Below are positions 1-30,069 of a DNA stretch of 64,000 nt, in pieces. This DNA is from Streblospio benedicti (lineage: Eukaryota > Annelida > Polychaeta > Spionida > Spionidae), in NCBI GenBank assembly GCA_019095985.1, contig CM032669.1, positions 32,649,831-32,713,830 of the forward strand. Direction: 5' to 3'. The first letter of the stretch is position 1. The number at the start of each line of letters is the position of its first letter. Both the position numbers and the translations under genes were made by a program. The notes under the pieces are model-generated. The model was given only the letters and a program-made list of their open reading frames with translations, made no database searches and had not been told where the DNA came from.

Positions 1-106
1 CCCTTTATATATGGTATTGTTTTATTATGGAGACGACTCATTGAGATAGTGTGTATATATTTACTATCCCTAATTACTAAAATAGTCCGAAGTAAAAATA
101 GCTTAC

Positions 107-17771
<17,665 letters not shown>

Positions 17772-17868
17772 TGTTTCTTTTCATTTATATTTCACTACCT
17801 GAAGTAAGTTAGTGAACATTTATGTCTGTTTAGATCTATTGGTCAGTTGTTCAAATACATGTCAGGAC

Positions 17869-18033
17869 AGATTCCAGCAATGTTTACACTGACATAAGGA
17901 GGCGGGGCTTACCTCAACAGGGTTAATTTAGCATAAATTATGCCAGAAGAGATTCCAGCAATTCATGTTCACACTGACATAAGGAGGCGGGGCTTACCTC
18001 AACAGGGTTAATTGACCATAAATTATGCCAGAA
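17869..18033. repeat. Two-copy tandem repeat upstream of TTC41
   Basis: Two head-to-tail copies (about 17869-17949 and 17950-18033) share ttacactgacataagg, ggcggggcttacctcaac and aaattatgccagaa. Each carries a GC-box-like aggaggcgggg. They lie about 100-260 bp upstream of the TTC41 start codon on its promoter side, so they may be duplicated regulatory sequence. Confidence 0.65.
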
Positions 18034-19142
18034 AACCTGGGATGCAACAAACCAAATCCTAGAAATTTGAGAGTACTTCTTACTTTTTATAATTTAGTAT
18101 TAAAAGTATATTATTTACTATGTAAAAAGTTATTATTGATTGGAATCAATTGAATTGGGATAAATAGTCTGTTTTCATTATACATGTGGAGTAAATGGTT
18201 GAAAAGATGATTGGTTAAAGTTGGGAATGTGCTGTAAATCTCACTCTGAGCACTAACATGTGCGTTATCTCATTCCTGGTATCTTGTATACTCTATGAAC
18301 ATCTTTCATTAAATAAAATTATTCACAACTCTTAAAATAAATGTTGACGACAACTAAAGATATGCATATATATTATTCAAAACGACTCCCCTAAGACATT
18401 CAAAATATTGAAATATCTCACTGTAATATATTAGTACTATGTAAATTCAAACTAATAAATGATCAGCTAGTTAATGAAATTTTTTCGACCATTGTATACA
18501 CCTTGATGAGATGAATTAAAATATATTTCATTCCAGCACCCAAATTTCTATTCCAACTGCGACCATGGCCCGCAGCGCTCCGTGAAAATTATACTTATAC
18601 CAGTCTCTTTAACTATATTATATATATAAATGTGATTATCAATGAAGAAAAACAATTGAGAAAATGTATCAAAATTTCCTTGGTGAGTAAATGTTCACTC
18701 CACATAGATCTACACTAAATTATAATTAAGAAGTTTTGTGAAGATCATGTTGGTTAATTAGAAGGACTTATCAAAAGTTGAAATACGAGAAAAATGGAGC
18801 TTTCATAAATAAATTACATGGCTCTTACATATTTATTGAAAATTTTGAAAGTAGGATTGATGCCCACATAATTTTTAAAATTTTCCAAATGAAACATTTA
18901 CGCTTGAGCCTCTAAGGCCACATTGGTAAATAGTAAAATATGAGAAAAATGGATGTTTCATGAATAAGTTACATGGCTCTTACATATTTATTGAAAAATT
19001 TGTAAGTATGATTGATGCTCACATAATTTTTAAAAATTTCCAAATGTTGAAACATTTACGCTTGAGCCTCTAAGGCCACATTGGTAAATTGTGGGTGAAA
19101 AAAGAAAATAAACAAAAATTCCATCAAATTAAAATTGAAATT
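18034..19142. other. Intergenic region between RPL18 3' end and TTC41 promoter, with a tandem repeat
   Basis: No gene is seen. Two tandem copies of about 155 bp lie at roughly 18778-18932 and 18933-19088, sharing ttacatggctcttacatatt and ttacgcttgagcctctaagg. The rest is AT-rich sequence without clear features. Confidence 0.6.
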
Positions 19143-19148
19143 TTTATT
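19143..19148 (-). terminator. RPL18 polyadenylation signal
   Basis: AATAAA on the minus strand, about 25 bp after the RPL18 stop codon. Ribosomal protein mRNAs commonly have very short 3' UTRs. Confidence 0.75.
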
Positions 19149-19171
19149 CTTTTTTTTTTAACAGCATGTCA

Positions 19172-22100
19172 TTAGTTCTTGTAGCCTCGGCTTGCTCTAC
19201 GGCCTCTAGCACGCTCGAATTTTCTTCCCTTCGCACGAACATACGGCTTGGTGTTGCTGTCAGGAACACCAGGTGCACGGCCAAAGTGTCTGTAGGCTTC
19301 TCGGGCCTTGCGGGGGCCTGAAAAAAAGGATAATTGAAATATGTTAAACAAGAACTGATAGGGGTCAAAGATCATAAAAATTAACATCCTACATACATTT
19401 TTGCTCTCAGTAAGCATATTCAATTTACAAGAATCAAACTTCGAAGTCTCCCTACAGAATATCATGAGTTGAGACATTTGCAGACATGTATTGCCAACCT
19501 CTCTTGGTCAATTACCAGTATCCCATGGCCAAAATTTCAGTATCTTGCCGTTTAATGTAATTAACTTGGTTTCAACTAACCACAAATACGCATCTTAGTT
19601 ACACACTCCTACCAAAATGATTGTCATCCTACTTTTCGCGTAAAAGCATTCAAGTTAAGAAATATTCAATAAACTTTTTTTTTTTAATTTGAATAATTTT
19701 ATTTTACCTATATTACCTAGTGCAAGGTTTTGAAAGTCATGAAATTTTTCTTGTTGGACATTTAAAATAAAGTATCTATTTTTCAAATCTTTCAAGTTCC
19801 CACTTTTGCTGTACATTATACAAAAGATTGCAGAAAAATGCATCCAATTTTAAAAAAATTGGGGGGGAAGTAACCGAAGCCCACTGTGTACCTTTTATGG
19901 ACTCCTAAAATTATATTGCCAACCAAACACAAAGTGCATGGGGCATGATCCAGTCTTTTGCAGTGACATTATTGTATTTTTTCGAATACTCGTCACTGTA
20001 TTTTTGCATCATTATGTTACTGGAGAATGGACAAATTTATTTATTTTGAATATTTTTTTCTTAGTTTCACTTTCAGATACTGTTGACAGGTCTTGTTGTT
20101 GCAGGTACATTGCGAATTTCATAACAACCAGCAGAATCTATTTCACTCTTGATCATTGAGGTTGTCTACCGCATAATTGACATCAGTCACAAAATGGTCA
20201 TCGCTGATCATGACTAAAGCTGTTACGACACATCATTTCAATCGAGCACATTTTTGCATGCAGGATTAAACATTGTTTAAACGATTCAATAGAGTACATT
20301 TAATAGCTGCACATAAGCGAGCAAAATGAAGTGAATTTCAAGAAAACTTCCCAAGTCCATAAATATTTGGTTATTTCCACTGGATTGACAGAGTGCAAAT
20401 GCAGACCTACCAACTATTCCAAAATTACGAATCGTTCTAAAATTTGACTGATTTGGAACGATTCGTCATTTCGGAATAGTTGGTATGTCTGCATTTGCTC
20501 TCTGTCAATCCAAAGTGTTATGACTGCTTTTTTTTTTTTAAATGTCTACAAAGATTGTCACCTTGGATGAGGACAGTGTTTTGTCCCTTTGGAGAGCGAA
20601 GAGCCAACTGATCGAAGGTGATGATCTCTCCACCAGCCTTGAGGATGCGAGCACGCGCACGCTCAGTGACATGCAGAGCACACACCTAAAAAAAAAAAAC
20701 AAGGTTCAAAATTCAAATATGGAATTACGATAATAAAGGCTTAACAAAAATTTTATGAAAACCAAATGAAACATGCGCAAAATGCTGTTGTGCAAAAATG
20801 AAGTGTTGACGGACAGCCAAAGGTGAGCCCAGATACCCAGTGATTTTGGAGAACGAAGTTAAAGGATATCTCCGGGCTATAATTTTTTTAACCTGATTTC
20901 AAGATTTTGTCAGCCAGGGTTAGAATTAGCCACTCGTCCGCTCGTATTGACGAGTAAAAACTTGTGGAGGACGAGTAGAAGGTTTTAGCAACTCGTCCTC
21001 TTGACCAGTAGCAATTGTGGTAAATTTGGCATACAGGTATAGTTTGTGCAAGGACGAGTACATTTTTTGCAGGACGACTAGATGTTTGAGGGTTACTCAT
21101 CCTGCTGACGAGTAGCAGTTTCAACCTAATCCTGACCCTGTCAGCAATATTCACATGCAAATACTTGTGGTTCTAGTTTCAATTCCTCATCTGTTCACAA
21201 CTGTAACTTGACATTACGATGTATTTTTATAAGAAATAAGCAGCATAGACATTTTAACTCTATTCTTGCTGACGGCAATTAACCCACTCTTACACGCATT
21301 CTTTGCTTGAAATTTTAACCCCAAAATACTATTATTTGGATGCACAAAACCTTAGATTGTCAATCATCGTTATGACTGTCTTGACACCACATTTGCATTG
21401 AAACCTCATCAAAATATGAAAGGTGAAAGCAGTGTTCTTAGCTTCAATCGCTGGCAAAACTAAATTGACCAATGCTAATTGTATCATTATTTGCAAACTG
21501 TGCATGTCGGTAATTAAAGTTTGAACATGTTTTTCGTCTGTAATATTGTACATAAAAATATACAAGTATGAAATATGGTTGGTTCATATATTAATTGCGG
21601 GTCTTTCATAAAACAGTTACGATAAATCCTCTCGAAGCCGGAAGTAAATTCACTATATACCCCCTCAGTGCCAGACACGCATTTGACAGCTTGCGTGGTT
21701 GATTTTAAATGCCGTAGTATCAGTAGAAATTTTAAGTGCAGCGACTTTTTATCCAGGATAGACATAAAAAACACAATAAACAATCACTATTTCATAATAA
21801 TATATTTTTACTTACAATAATACGGACCAAAACCGTGTTCAAACTTGATTTCTTTATAGTCGTGGGTCTTTGACAGGCATCATTCGATCACCCGACAAAC
21901 ACATCATCCGTTTTGACAGAAATACGAGATGTCCGACGTCCACACTTATTGGGTAGTTTGCCAAACGGTTTATTTGTGATCCGGTATCCAAGATACAATA
22001 AGATGGGGCATGGATGACGAATAATATGATAAATTCTTTCAAAATGTTCTAGTTCGTCACAAGATGGCTGATCTCACCAAAAACCATATTTCCCGGAAAT

Positions 22101-25100
22101 CAGCCTTGCACAGCGCTCGGCGCTGTTATAGAATCGTTAAGAGCGCTCTTGATTAAGGCTGATTGGGATTCCTTAGCAGTGTCAACTTAGTTTTGCTGGC
22201 GATTGAACCTAAGAATACAGCTTTCAAGGCTAAAAATAGATATCAGTATATGACGTTGACGAGTCTAGTTTCACATTTGTATAAGGTGTCTGTGAATAGC
22301 TGGTTTCACGAGGATTCCAACTATATATGACAAGCCATGGTTTTGCGAACACAAATAACACTATTTCAGGGCTCAAAACTGCAGCAGATAATGCGTGTTT
22401 GATGGGTAAATATTCATTCACACTAATAGAATTGAAATATTAACACTACGCTGCTTATTTACTTCTAGAAATACATCGAAATGACAAGGTAAAGTTGTTG
22501 TTGACACACCGGAATTTGAGACTAGAACCACGAGTGTTTACATACGAACATGGCAGTCAAACTCGAACAGTTTTTGAGTGAGTCGACTGTTGGCGTATAG
22601 AAGTAATTTACGTACGTCGACTTTTGTCGACAAATGGCGTCCAAGGGGTTAATACATTTAAAATAAATCCTGATTTTATGCCATTAAAAATCGGTCCCAA
22701 AAGCTAACACCGATTACTTGAAAGTCATTATCAAACTTTATGCTGTACGCATCTTTATTGATATTTGTGAAAATAAGAAATGAGACCATTTTCTCAATGC
22801 AGGGTGTTGATTACTGTAAATTCAAAGTCACTCGCCACAGTCGACGAGTACGATTACTTGATTCCAATAATTTAATAACTTAGGATAGCTAGTTTGGATT
22901 GAACATGGCGAGTGTAAATTGGGAGTCACTCGCCACAGAAAGCGAGTGTTCTACTGAGTGGGTCACATTCCCTGTCAATGTGTATTGCAAATGTGGAAAT
23001 GTTCTGATGAACACCATAAGAGCTACTAAGGATCATATTAAAACTTTGAAAATTGAAAACTCAGACATTCGATTTTTGGCTGGGCTCCAAGAGGGCTATT
23101 ATTCCGCCACAATGCATAACCTTAAAATTATACGGATGTTACTGGTATCATCTAGTGCAACAAAAGATCATTGACAGCACTGCTTGTGTACCTCGATTGT
23201 GTACCTCGGATGTGTTTTGTGTCCAAACCGCAGAAGGCTTCCATGATATCCATGATACAACAGTCAATGGAGTATATTTTTAAAATGGCCATGCCCATGA
23301 GCATGCGACCCCATGAGTAATTCCAATTCCACAAGATTTTTTTTCTTTCAAAAATTCACACTTTTTTCCTATCTCCCGGTTAAACACCTGAATTCTGGAC
23401 TCTTCCCATGGCAACCCTGGGAGCTAAAAAAAAATAGTTATTCAATTACCTTCACTTTGGGGATCTCGAGCAATCTCAGATCATCGGTAACAGTTCCAAC
23501 GCACACAGCAGTTTTGCCATCACGCCCCTTCTTTTTCATGTGGCGTACCTGCAATTTGAAAATTTATCCATATCAAAAGAAGCAAACTTGAATTGTGTTA
23601 AGTAAACGTCAACATGACACAGGTGATTTTTTTACATAGTTGTAGAACGAGAAGAACAAGAAAAATTATTCATAGATATCAATGCTTGCAAAATCAGAAA
23701 TAAAAAGATGTCATGAAGTAACATTTACAATTAGCCGTAAATGTCAGAAGTACGCGTGAAATCAGAAAAATAAATGCAATAGAAAAAATTGGATCATTCT
23801 GCCACATTTGTTTCAATGTAAACATGCTGCACAGAAACCAGTGTATATAAAGATGATAACCCTAAATTCAAACGAAAATGGCACCTACCAGCCTTGAGAC
23901 AGACAGAGGAGGTCTGTTATTCTTGCTCATAAACAATCTCTTCAAAATGATTTTGTTGAATTTAGCATTAGTTCTTCTAGCCAAGAATCTGTAGAGCTGA
24001 AAATGTAAAAAAAAAATAAAAATATTATGGCATGTCACACATTTTGAAGAAGACGCTAGGTTAACATAAATTCAATGTTAAGCTTTAAAGACTAATAGAA
24101 TAAAATCAAGAGGACCACAATGGTTCTGGCATTTGCGAAAAGCGGGTTGCATGGCATGTTCTGCTTCCAAATGTGTGCAAACTGCCAAAAAAAAATGTGC
24201 CAAATTTTTATCACAGTTTCGTTTTGATGTTTTAAATGTGATACACTGCCTGGTACACAGTACACATCATTTAAGAATTTAAGTACAAATTGATCAATAA
24301 TAAAATGAAATATGAAAATACAGACGAACACTGACAGAAGCCAAGACAGAACCCTTGCAGGACTCTACGTTACGGATAACCCTGTTGTCCCGGACAACAA
24401 AAAGTTGTAGGGTGGTTGTCCTGTGTGACAACCAATTTCTAAATAAAACCAATGTAAGTTGTGCAAGCTAAGAATCGGTGTCATCTAAAATTATTTGCGA
24501 TTTTTTTTTCGTTGCTCCACATTGAAATTAGCAATTGCATTTTCATGTCTTTCCAAAATTATCTACGATTGGAAACTAGGGGTGTAGCTCAAACTCCTGA
24601 AAAATTTCATATCTGCTTTTGGTTTAACACCCTCCATTTTCTTTCCAACGTCAATGGCTAACAAAACGTCAAATTTGCAAATACACGCTGTAGAAAATTC
24701 CTGTATCGCACACCTGTCAAACACTAATTCATTTATTCGTGCTACAAAAAGTTTGCCCAACAATGATTTAATATTAATCGATACTTGACATAACACCATG
24801 CATAGCAAGTTATCCAATGAGTCTTTTTTTTTCACCAATAGCTTAGTGTTGACCTTTTTTTTCCCAATAGCTCAAGTGTTGACCTCAGATTCAGTTGTCT
24901 AACAGAGTGAAACCATTACATATGGGGGGGAAAGGTAACCAATGGACATGATCTGTAATTTATATAATTTATAAATTATTTCACTCTTCCGAACACGATT
25001 CAAGACGAGATTGATGGTTCGTACATGCATACATCTCTCTGTTTTAGTGAGACATGGCACCTTTACAATGTGAAACATTTATTGAACACCAAAAACAGTT

Positions 25101-25475
25101 CCCTATAATTTCCTTGTATGGTGACTGAACATTCCCCAATATTGTCCGTAGACCACGGGGAAATTGTTGACAAGCAATATATCCTATTATCCTGAGAGGC
25201 TCCAACCCTATGATTACCATAGAGAACTGGGTTTACTGTGATTTCACCTACCTTTACAAGCAGACGAAGGTAAATATCCTGACTGCGAGGCTCCTTACGA
25301 ACAACTTTCCGTTCGCGTTTATGGCAGATATCGATACCCTACAAAGTAAATATAAAATAAATTTGTTAAGATCATCTATAATAATTAATATACACGTTAC
25401 AATATAAATAAATTGACAACGATCAAAGAAATATTCTCAGATTTTAGTTTCACGTCACGTTAAGTTACCTACCAT
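19172..25475 (-). CDS. RPL18: 60S ribosomal protein L18 (eL18), complete, six exons
   Basis: Structural protein of the large ribosomal subunit, acting in the cytosol. Exons: 25473-25475 (only the ATG), 25252-25338, 23889-23996, 23450-23548, 20562-20685 and 19172-19317. All phases agree, and the product is 188 residues, the same as the human protein. Recognisable segments in order: [96 protein letters not shown], and the C-terminus [13 protein letters not shown] through [11 protein letters not shown]. The start-codon-only first exon is typical of ribosomal protein genes. The introns are larger than usual for such a gene because of transposon insertions. No frameshift or internal stop is seen, so it looks functional. 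Confidence 0.96.
20381..20512. repeat. Long hairpin (about 60-bp inverted arms) in RPL18 intron 5
   Basis: The arms begin tggattgacagagtgcaaat and end with its near-complement atttgctctctgtcaatcca. They continue through accaactattcc / ggaatagttggt and acgaatcgttc / gaacgattcgt to a loop of about 10 bases. The total is 132 bp. It could be a foldback MITE or a transcribed hairpin. Confidence 0.75.
20915..21140. mobile_element. hAT-like MITE in RPL18 intron 5
   Basis: The left end CAGGGTTAGAATTAG matches the reverse complement of the right end (CAGGGTCAGGATTAG). TCAGC, extendable to TGTCAGC on the left side, stands on both sides. The interior has repeated (g)acgagta motifs and no transposase ORF. 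Confidence 0.6.
22905..23174 (+). CDS. Unrecognised 90-codon ORF inside RPL18 intron 4
   Basis: I do not recognise this ORF. It starts [15 protein letters not shown] (second Met) and contains [12 protein letters not shown] and [11 protein letters not shown]. It runs antisense to RPL18 and ends within the intron with no visible splice partner. The phrase gtcactcgccacag in its 5' part also occurs about 100 bp upstream (22826), so the ORF may be part of an unnamed repeat. Its status as a gene is doubtful. Confidence 0.2.
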   Translation: MASVNWESLATESECSTEWVTFPVNVYCKCGNVLMNTIRATKDHIKTLKIENSDIRFLAGLQEGYYSATMHNLKIIRMLLVSSSATKDH

Positions 25476-25515
25476 CTTGGCAAATGAGATGGAAAAGGGA
25501 AGCGGAAGTTGGAGT
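25476..25515 (-). promoter_or_regulatory. RPL18 5' UTR with TOP-like pyrimidine tract
   Basis: On the minus strand just before the ATG there is a pyrimidine-rich stretch (cttccgcttcccttttcc), as expected for the 5' terminal oligopyrimidine motif of ribosomal protein mRNAs, which couples their translation to mTORC1. The exact start site cannot be fixed by eye. Confidence 0.45.
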
Positions 25516-25621
25516 CCCAAACACGACTGATAATATGCATACTATAATAGAATATGCATGCCATTTAGGGCGTATTAAAGTAAGAGGCGCGAGGAAACAA
25601 TATGCTTACACTTCCACTTAT

Positions 25622-25660
25622 CCTGTTTGTTTGTTTGTTTGTTTGTTTGTTTGTTTGCTT
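25622..25660. repeat. (TTTG)n microsatellite
   Basis: About nine TTTG units directly before the dispersed repeat that starts near 25668. Confidence 0.95.
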
Positions 25661-25667
25661 GTACTCC

Positions 25668-26020
25668 GCAGCCATCAATTTTGATGTTTATAGCAGAGGG
25701 AGACCACATGGTGTTGGTACATGGACCTCCAGAGGCAGGCTAGGTAGCCAACTGAGCCTCGGGTGGGGGGGGGGTGGGGGGTGGGGATCACACTAGCTAT
25801 TGTTTTCAAATTAGGTGAGTTCCTTTGCATGCAGAGGGGTGGGTCTCATCTACAGGGGGCACGCCTTTTAACAAGGCTTCCGAACCGCCGCTTGCCGTCG
25901 CCACCGTCTAGTAGCAACATTGTACGGTGGCGACTTGCTTCGGTGGAAATCAGCAACTCAGTAGCAGATGCACGACATAACTGTTTTGGCAACACTGTGT
26001 CTGCCATGACTGGGGCGCAA
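25668..26020 (+). repeat. Dispersed repeat family, copy 1
   Basis: Shares long similarity, in opposite orientation, with 46630-46985. Matching blocks include gcagagggagaccac / gtggcctccctctgc, gcctctggaggtcc, ttggctacctagcctgcc and the region around aaggcgtgtccc. A G-rich tract interrupts this copy at 25762-25785. No coding potential is recognised. Confidence 0.7.
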
Positions 26021-26149
26021 ACTTGCAATGCAGGCAAATTACGTTTTTCAAGTCGTGCAGTCTAACGACTAAGCTATTGAGGACCACTCTTCAGCCTTAG
26101 GCGTCAGGTATGCCTGTAGTCGGTCAACACATGTTGCATTTCACTGTCT

Positions 26150-26496
26150 CTTCAGTAGTTAGTTGCATGGGTCATGGCAAACTTTTCCTCTCTAATCTGA
26201 CGATCTAAAGGGCTCTTGAAGCAATTCAGAGTTGGCACTTCAGCCACTTCAGAGGGGAGATTATTCCAGTCGTTAATAACGCTGAGTGAGAAGTAATGTT
26301 TTCTAAAGTTTGTGTTGCAAGTTGATTTCTTAACTTTGAACCTATGCCCTCTGGTAAAAGTTTTGATTATTGACTAAGACAAAAGGGGTAGGTTCAACCT
26401 TGTAAATTCCATCCAGGTATTTATACGCCTCTATCAGATCTCCTCTATTTCTTCTATACACAAGTGAAGGTAATCTAAACACCTCGGCCTTTCACT
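26150..26496 (-). mobile_element. 3' end of an older CR1/Jockey-type LINE
   Basis: Minus-strand translation gives LPSLVYRRNRGDLIEAYKYL and then a degraded tail. This is the block that follows the RT in many CR1- and Jockey-like LINEs. Several stops interrupt the remainder. The younger LINE lies immediately to the right, and 30091-30417 may be the other end of the same old copy. Confidence 0.7.
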
Positions 26497-26562
26497 GTAT
26501 GTTAAATATAAAAATAAAATATATAAATATATGAAGTGGATAAATGTATGTAAAATCTGTTA

Positions 26563-29363
26563 CTAAGTAAAGATGTGAGTCTGCCATGCGACAGAATGAC
26601 TAGAGTCAAATATAAAATGAACACTGGATACAATGTTCTGTACCAAGAGATTATCACATTTAAAAATACGATCACGAAAATTAACAAGTGATTTTCTGTA
26701 CAAAGTTTTAAAAGGATTAATACCATTTTCAACATAAAAAGCAGATATGCTAGTACCACGTTGCAAACTAAATAATTTTCTACAAACATTATTATAAGAA
26801 ACACATGCTTTTTTGAAGAAAGATATATCGTAGTTGGTCCACAGTTGAATACAATAAGCAGTGCTTAAGAATGAACGAAAAAGACATATTTTGACATCAT
26901 CTTGGCATTTTCTAAATTTGTTAATTATCATATTACCTCTAGTATACAATGCTTTTATGTGACGCATAATATCATTATTTTCTTTAGAATTACTTTCGAG
27001 TATAACTCCTAAATATTTAATACTTGTCACAAGCTTTAGTGCTTCACCAGCTAAATACATAGTGGGTATCTTCAAGGACTTGAGACTTGGTGGTTTAAAA
27101 CACATATACTTAGATTTTTTACTATTAAAAACAACTGTATTATCTAATGCAAACTCATTACATATCTGTAGAAGATCATACATTGCTGATGGAGAGGGTG
27201 CTATAATACAAGTATCATCAGCATATATAAGATGATTATACATGGTATCATTAAACATGCAACCTATTTTACTCTCATTTAGTTTTACACTCAAATCATC
27301 TATATACACATTAAAAAGTATTGGAGACATGATGCCCCCCTGCCTTACACCATTAGACACTGTAAACATGGTAGAGATTGAGTTTCCCCATCTGATACAA
27401 AATTGTTGATTACAGTACCAATACATTAAGAGCCGCAAACATATTAAAGGAACATTTCTATTGAACAGTTTTTTAAAAAAGTGACCAATGATTAACACGG
27501 TCAAATGCCTTAGATGCATCTAGAAACGTCACATAGACCGGACTACCTTTAGACTGGTAAAACTCAATTATTTGTTTTAAACTAAATATACACATATCGG
27601 TCCCAAGTTTTCTCTTAAAACCAAATTGATTATGTGTAGTTTTAAGATTATCTTGCATAATTTTTAGCATAATCAACTCAATAATTTTCGAGGCAACACT
27701 GGTGATGGCAATAGGCCTATAGTTATCTTTGTCAGTAACAATACCTTTTTTGTCTTTTACAATTGGAACAATTATGGTTTTCATTAGATCATCTGGTAGA
27801 TATCCATGAGTAAACATAGAATTAAAAACCATAGATAAGAGACAGCTTAGAGATCTAGCTGCATATTTAAAGTGCTCACTTTGTAGGCTGTCTACCCCAG
27901 CACATTTACCACTTTTTAGGTCCTTAATAGCCTCATATACATCAAGGTATGACAGTTTATCAAATTTACAGAGGTTAACATTTTTAAGAAGACTATTAAC
28001 AGAAGATTTGTGACGTATATCTTTATTAGAATTTAAAAGATCACTATAGTGGTTTTGCCACATGTTACAAATGTTATCCTCACCAGTTACATTATCAATT
28101 GTTGATGAAAGTTCATCGTGACCAGCCTTTTGTAACTGTTTTACTTCCTTCCAAAATGAAACATTGTCTTTGAGAAGAAACTTTTTTGCTAATGAATCTG
28201 CCTTAGCTTTATCCTCAATCGATTTACAGTACCTGAGGCAATGTTTGAATCTGGCTCTAGTCTTATTCATAAGCTCACACAATGGTCCAGATCTAGGTTT
28301 ACCATTAGCCTGCCATAAAAGAAAGGCTTCCCTTGCTTCACAATGTGATTCCTTAACATATTCATTCCACCCAGGAACAATAGAATAGTGTTTATTAACA
28401 TCAAAAACAAGAAATGAGGCCGCCTCATCAAGGGCTTTAGTAATAGCAGAATACATATCATCAATTGCACACTTGTGCTCTATATTATTACAATTCAAAT
28501 TCTTACATGTCAATAAACTTAAGTCAAGCTTAACTTTAGAAAGACTCCACTGAGATTGATTAGTATACTGTATAATCACATCTTCATCTAACGACGACCA
28601 ATCAATTTTTACATGTGTTTTGTCATTCCCATACGACTGCATCTTAATACATGAGAACTTCAGTGAAAGACATAAAGGAATGTGATCAGAGGACACATAA
28701 TCTGTTTGAGTAGACATATTATTTATAAGGTGATAACCAGATCTAGTGGTAAGTACGTGGTCAAGCCAACTGGTTGTATTTGTGTGCATAGCTGATATAT
28801 GTAAAGCAGTTCTTTAAAAACAATTTATCAGCTATCACCAGAGATTCTTCATCACAAAAGTGTGTTAACATGTTACCAAAGTGAGACATAGAGCTAATAC
28901 AGGCGTTAAAATCTCCCATTAAATAAACATATGGATTTGGGTGTGATTCTATTATACTGTTTAATACACTCATATAGTACAAATATTCAGTGTCATTTTT
29001 ACCATCATAATATGGAAGGTAAGCATTTACAAATAAAACAAGGTTACCTTTCACAGTAACATTAATCCCCATTAATCTAGGGTCATCATAAAATTTCACT
29101 TTACATAAATACTTCTCTTCCATAATATAGCAGTGCCCCCCATATGGGCGTCCAGGCAATACTTTGCTATCTGATTTCATAGCAGAAACACCCTGGGCAT
29201 AAAAAGTAGAATCTATTTGACTAAGAAATCCTAGATCATCAGGACTCAACCAGGTCTCTTGTAAGAGTACAATATCATGTTCAGCACACAACTGTCTTAT
29301 TTCATCCACAGATGTCTTAACATTTTGGCAGTTAAATGTCACAACTTTAAAATCGAGTTCCAT
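26563..29363 (-). pseudogene. LINE ORF2: APE endonuclease plus reverse transcriptase, two frameshifts
   Basis: Starts at the ATG 29361-29363. Endonuclease motifs: VTFNCQNVKTS, LLQETWLS, MGDFNACIS, then after the first frame change SSDHIPL. RT motifs: GVDSLQSEHFKYA, NYRPIAITS, FLDASKAFDRVNH, then after the second frame change GVRQGGIMSPILFNVYIDD and LIYADDTCII (YADD box). The C-terminal block (YNNVCRKLFSLQRG, FKTLYRKSLVNFRDRI) is typical of these LINEs. The first frame change lies in a TA-rich spot near 28795, the second in a T-run near 27480. The enzyme would copy LINE RNA into nicked target DNA. Confidence 0.85.
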
Positions 29364-29433
29364 ATTGAAATTTGATTTAAAAAAAAAAAAAAAAAAAAAA
29401 ACAAACAAACAGGAACGCTATTCTTCAAAACAG

Positions 29434-30069
29434 CTACTGGTAAAAGTGTTTTACCAAGGCACCTTTTGGCCATAGGTTCTCCTGCAGAAGGTTATCTCTC
29501 ATCCTGCGGTCACAAGGAATATAAAAAGAACAGTATCCACTATACCTTGTTTGCAGTTGTTCTACTCGCACTGTATAACCAGTGACATTCCAAACATGGT
29601 TGATGACATGGTCACAAGTGGTCCTTGATTTCAGTCTTGTGACAAAGATACCAGTGCACTGCCTCTGAGTTTGCTTCTGAGTGTCTGCTGACTGACGCAA
29701 ATGTGACCTTTGGTTGACTCCTCTGGGTTCGGCAGCTTTCAGTCCATGTGACCCGGTACCAAGTAGTACTGGATCTTTGCTCCTGCGTACATGCTGTTGT
29801 TGCAAACGGGACCTGGGCTCAGCTGTGTTCTGAACAGCCTGCTGCAGTATAACACTATAGCTATCCTTGGCTTTCCTCGGTGGCTTAGTACGAGTGAATG
29901 TCTTTGAGTAGACAAATGGCACATGTCTGTCAAGGACTTGCACATCTGCCTCAGGATCCAGATCATCATTAGATTTATATTTAGAATCATCGAGTTCATC
30001 ATCAGTGTCATCATCAGAAATAACATTGACAGACTCTCTATCAGGCACTTGGTCACTTGTCTTTGACAC
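29434..30069 (-). CDS. LINE ORF1 protein, 211 residues
   Basis: The N-terminal third is very acidic (DDDTDDELDD). The C-terminal part (GIFVTRLKSRTTCDHV, VEQLQTRYSGYCSFYI, LWPKGALVKHFY) resembles the RNA-binding C-terminal domain of many LINE ORF1 proteins. It stands about 70 bp upstream of ORF2 on the same strand, which fits a bicistronic LINE. The frame is open throughout. The start codon is the first Met of the frame; the real start could be elsewhere. Confidence 0.7.
   Translation of the reverse strand: MSKTSDQVPDRESVNVISDDDTDDELDDSKYKSNDDLDPEADVQVLDRHVPFVYSKTFTRTKPPRKAKDSYSVILQQAVQNTAEPRSRLQQQHVRRSKDPVLLGTGSHGLKAAEPRGVNQRSHLRQSADTQKQTQRQCTGIFVTRLKSRTTCDHVINHVWNVTGYTVRVEQLQTRYSGYCSFYIPCDRRMRDNLLQENLWPKGALVKHFYQ

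Noticed and set aside
20150-25250. Intronic box C/D snoRNAs in RPL18
   Set aside because: Ribosomal protein introns often host them, but no pair of box C (RTGATGA) and box D (CTGA) with a closing stem was convincing on the minus strand.
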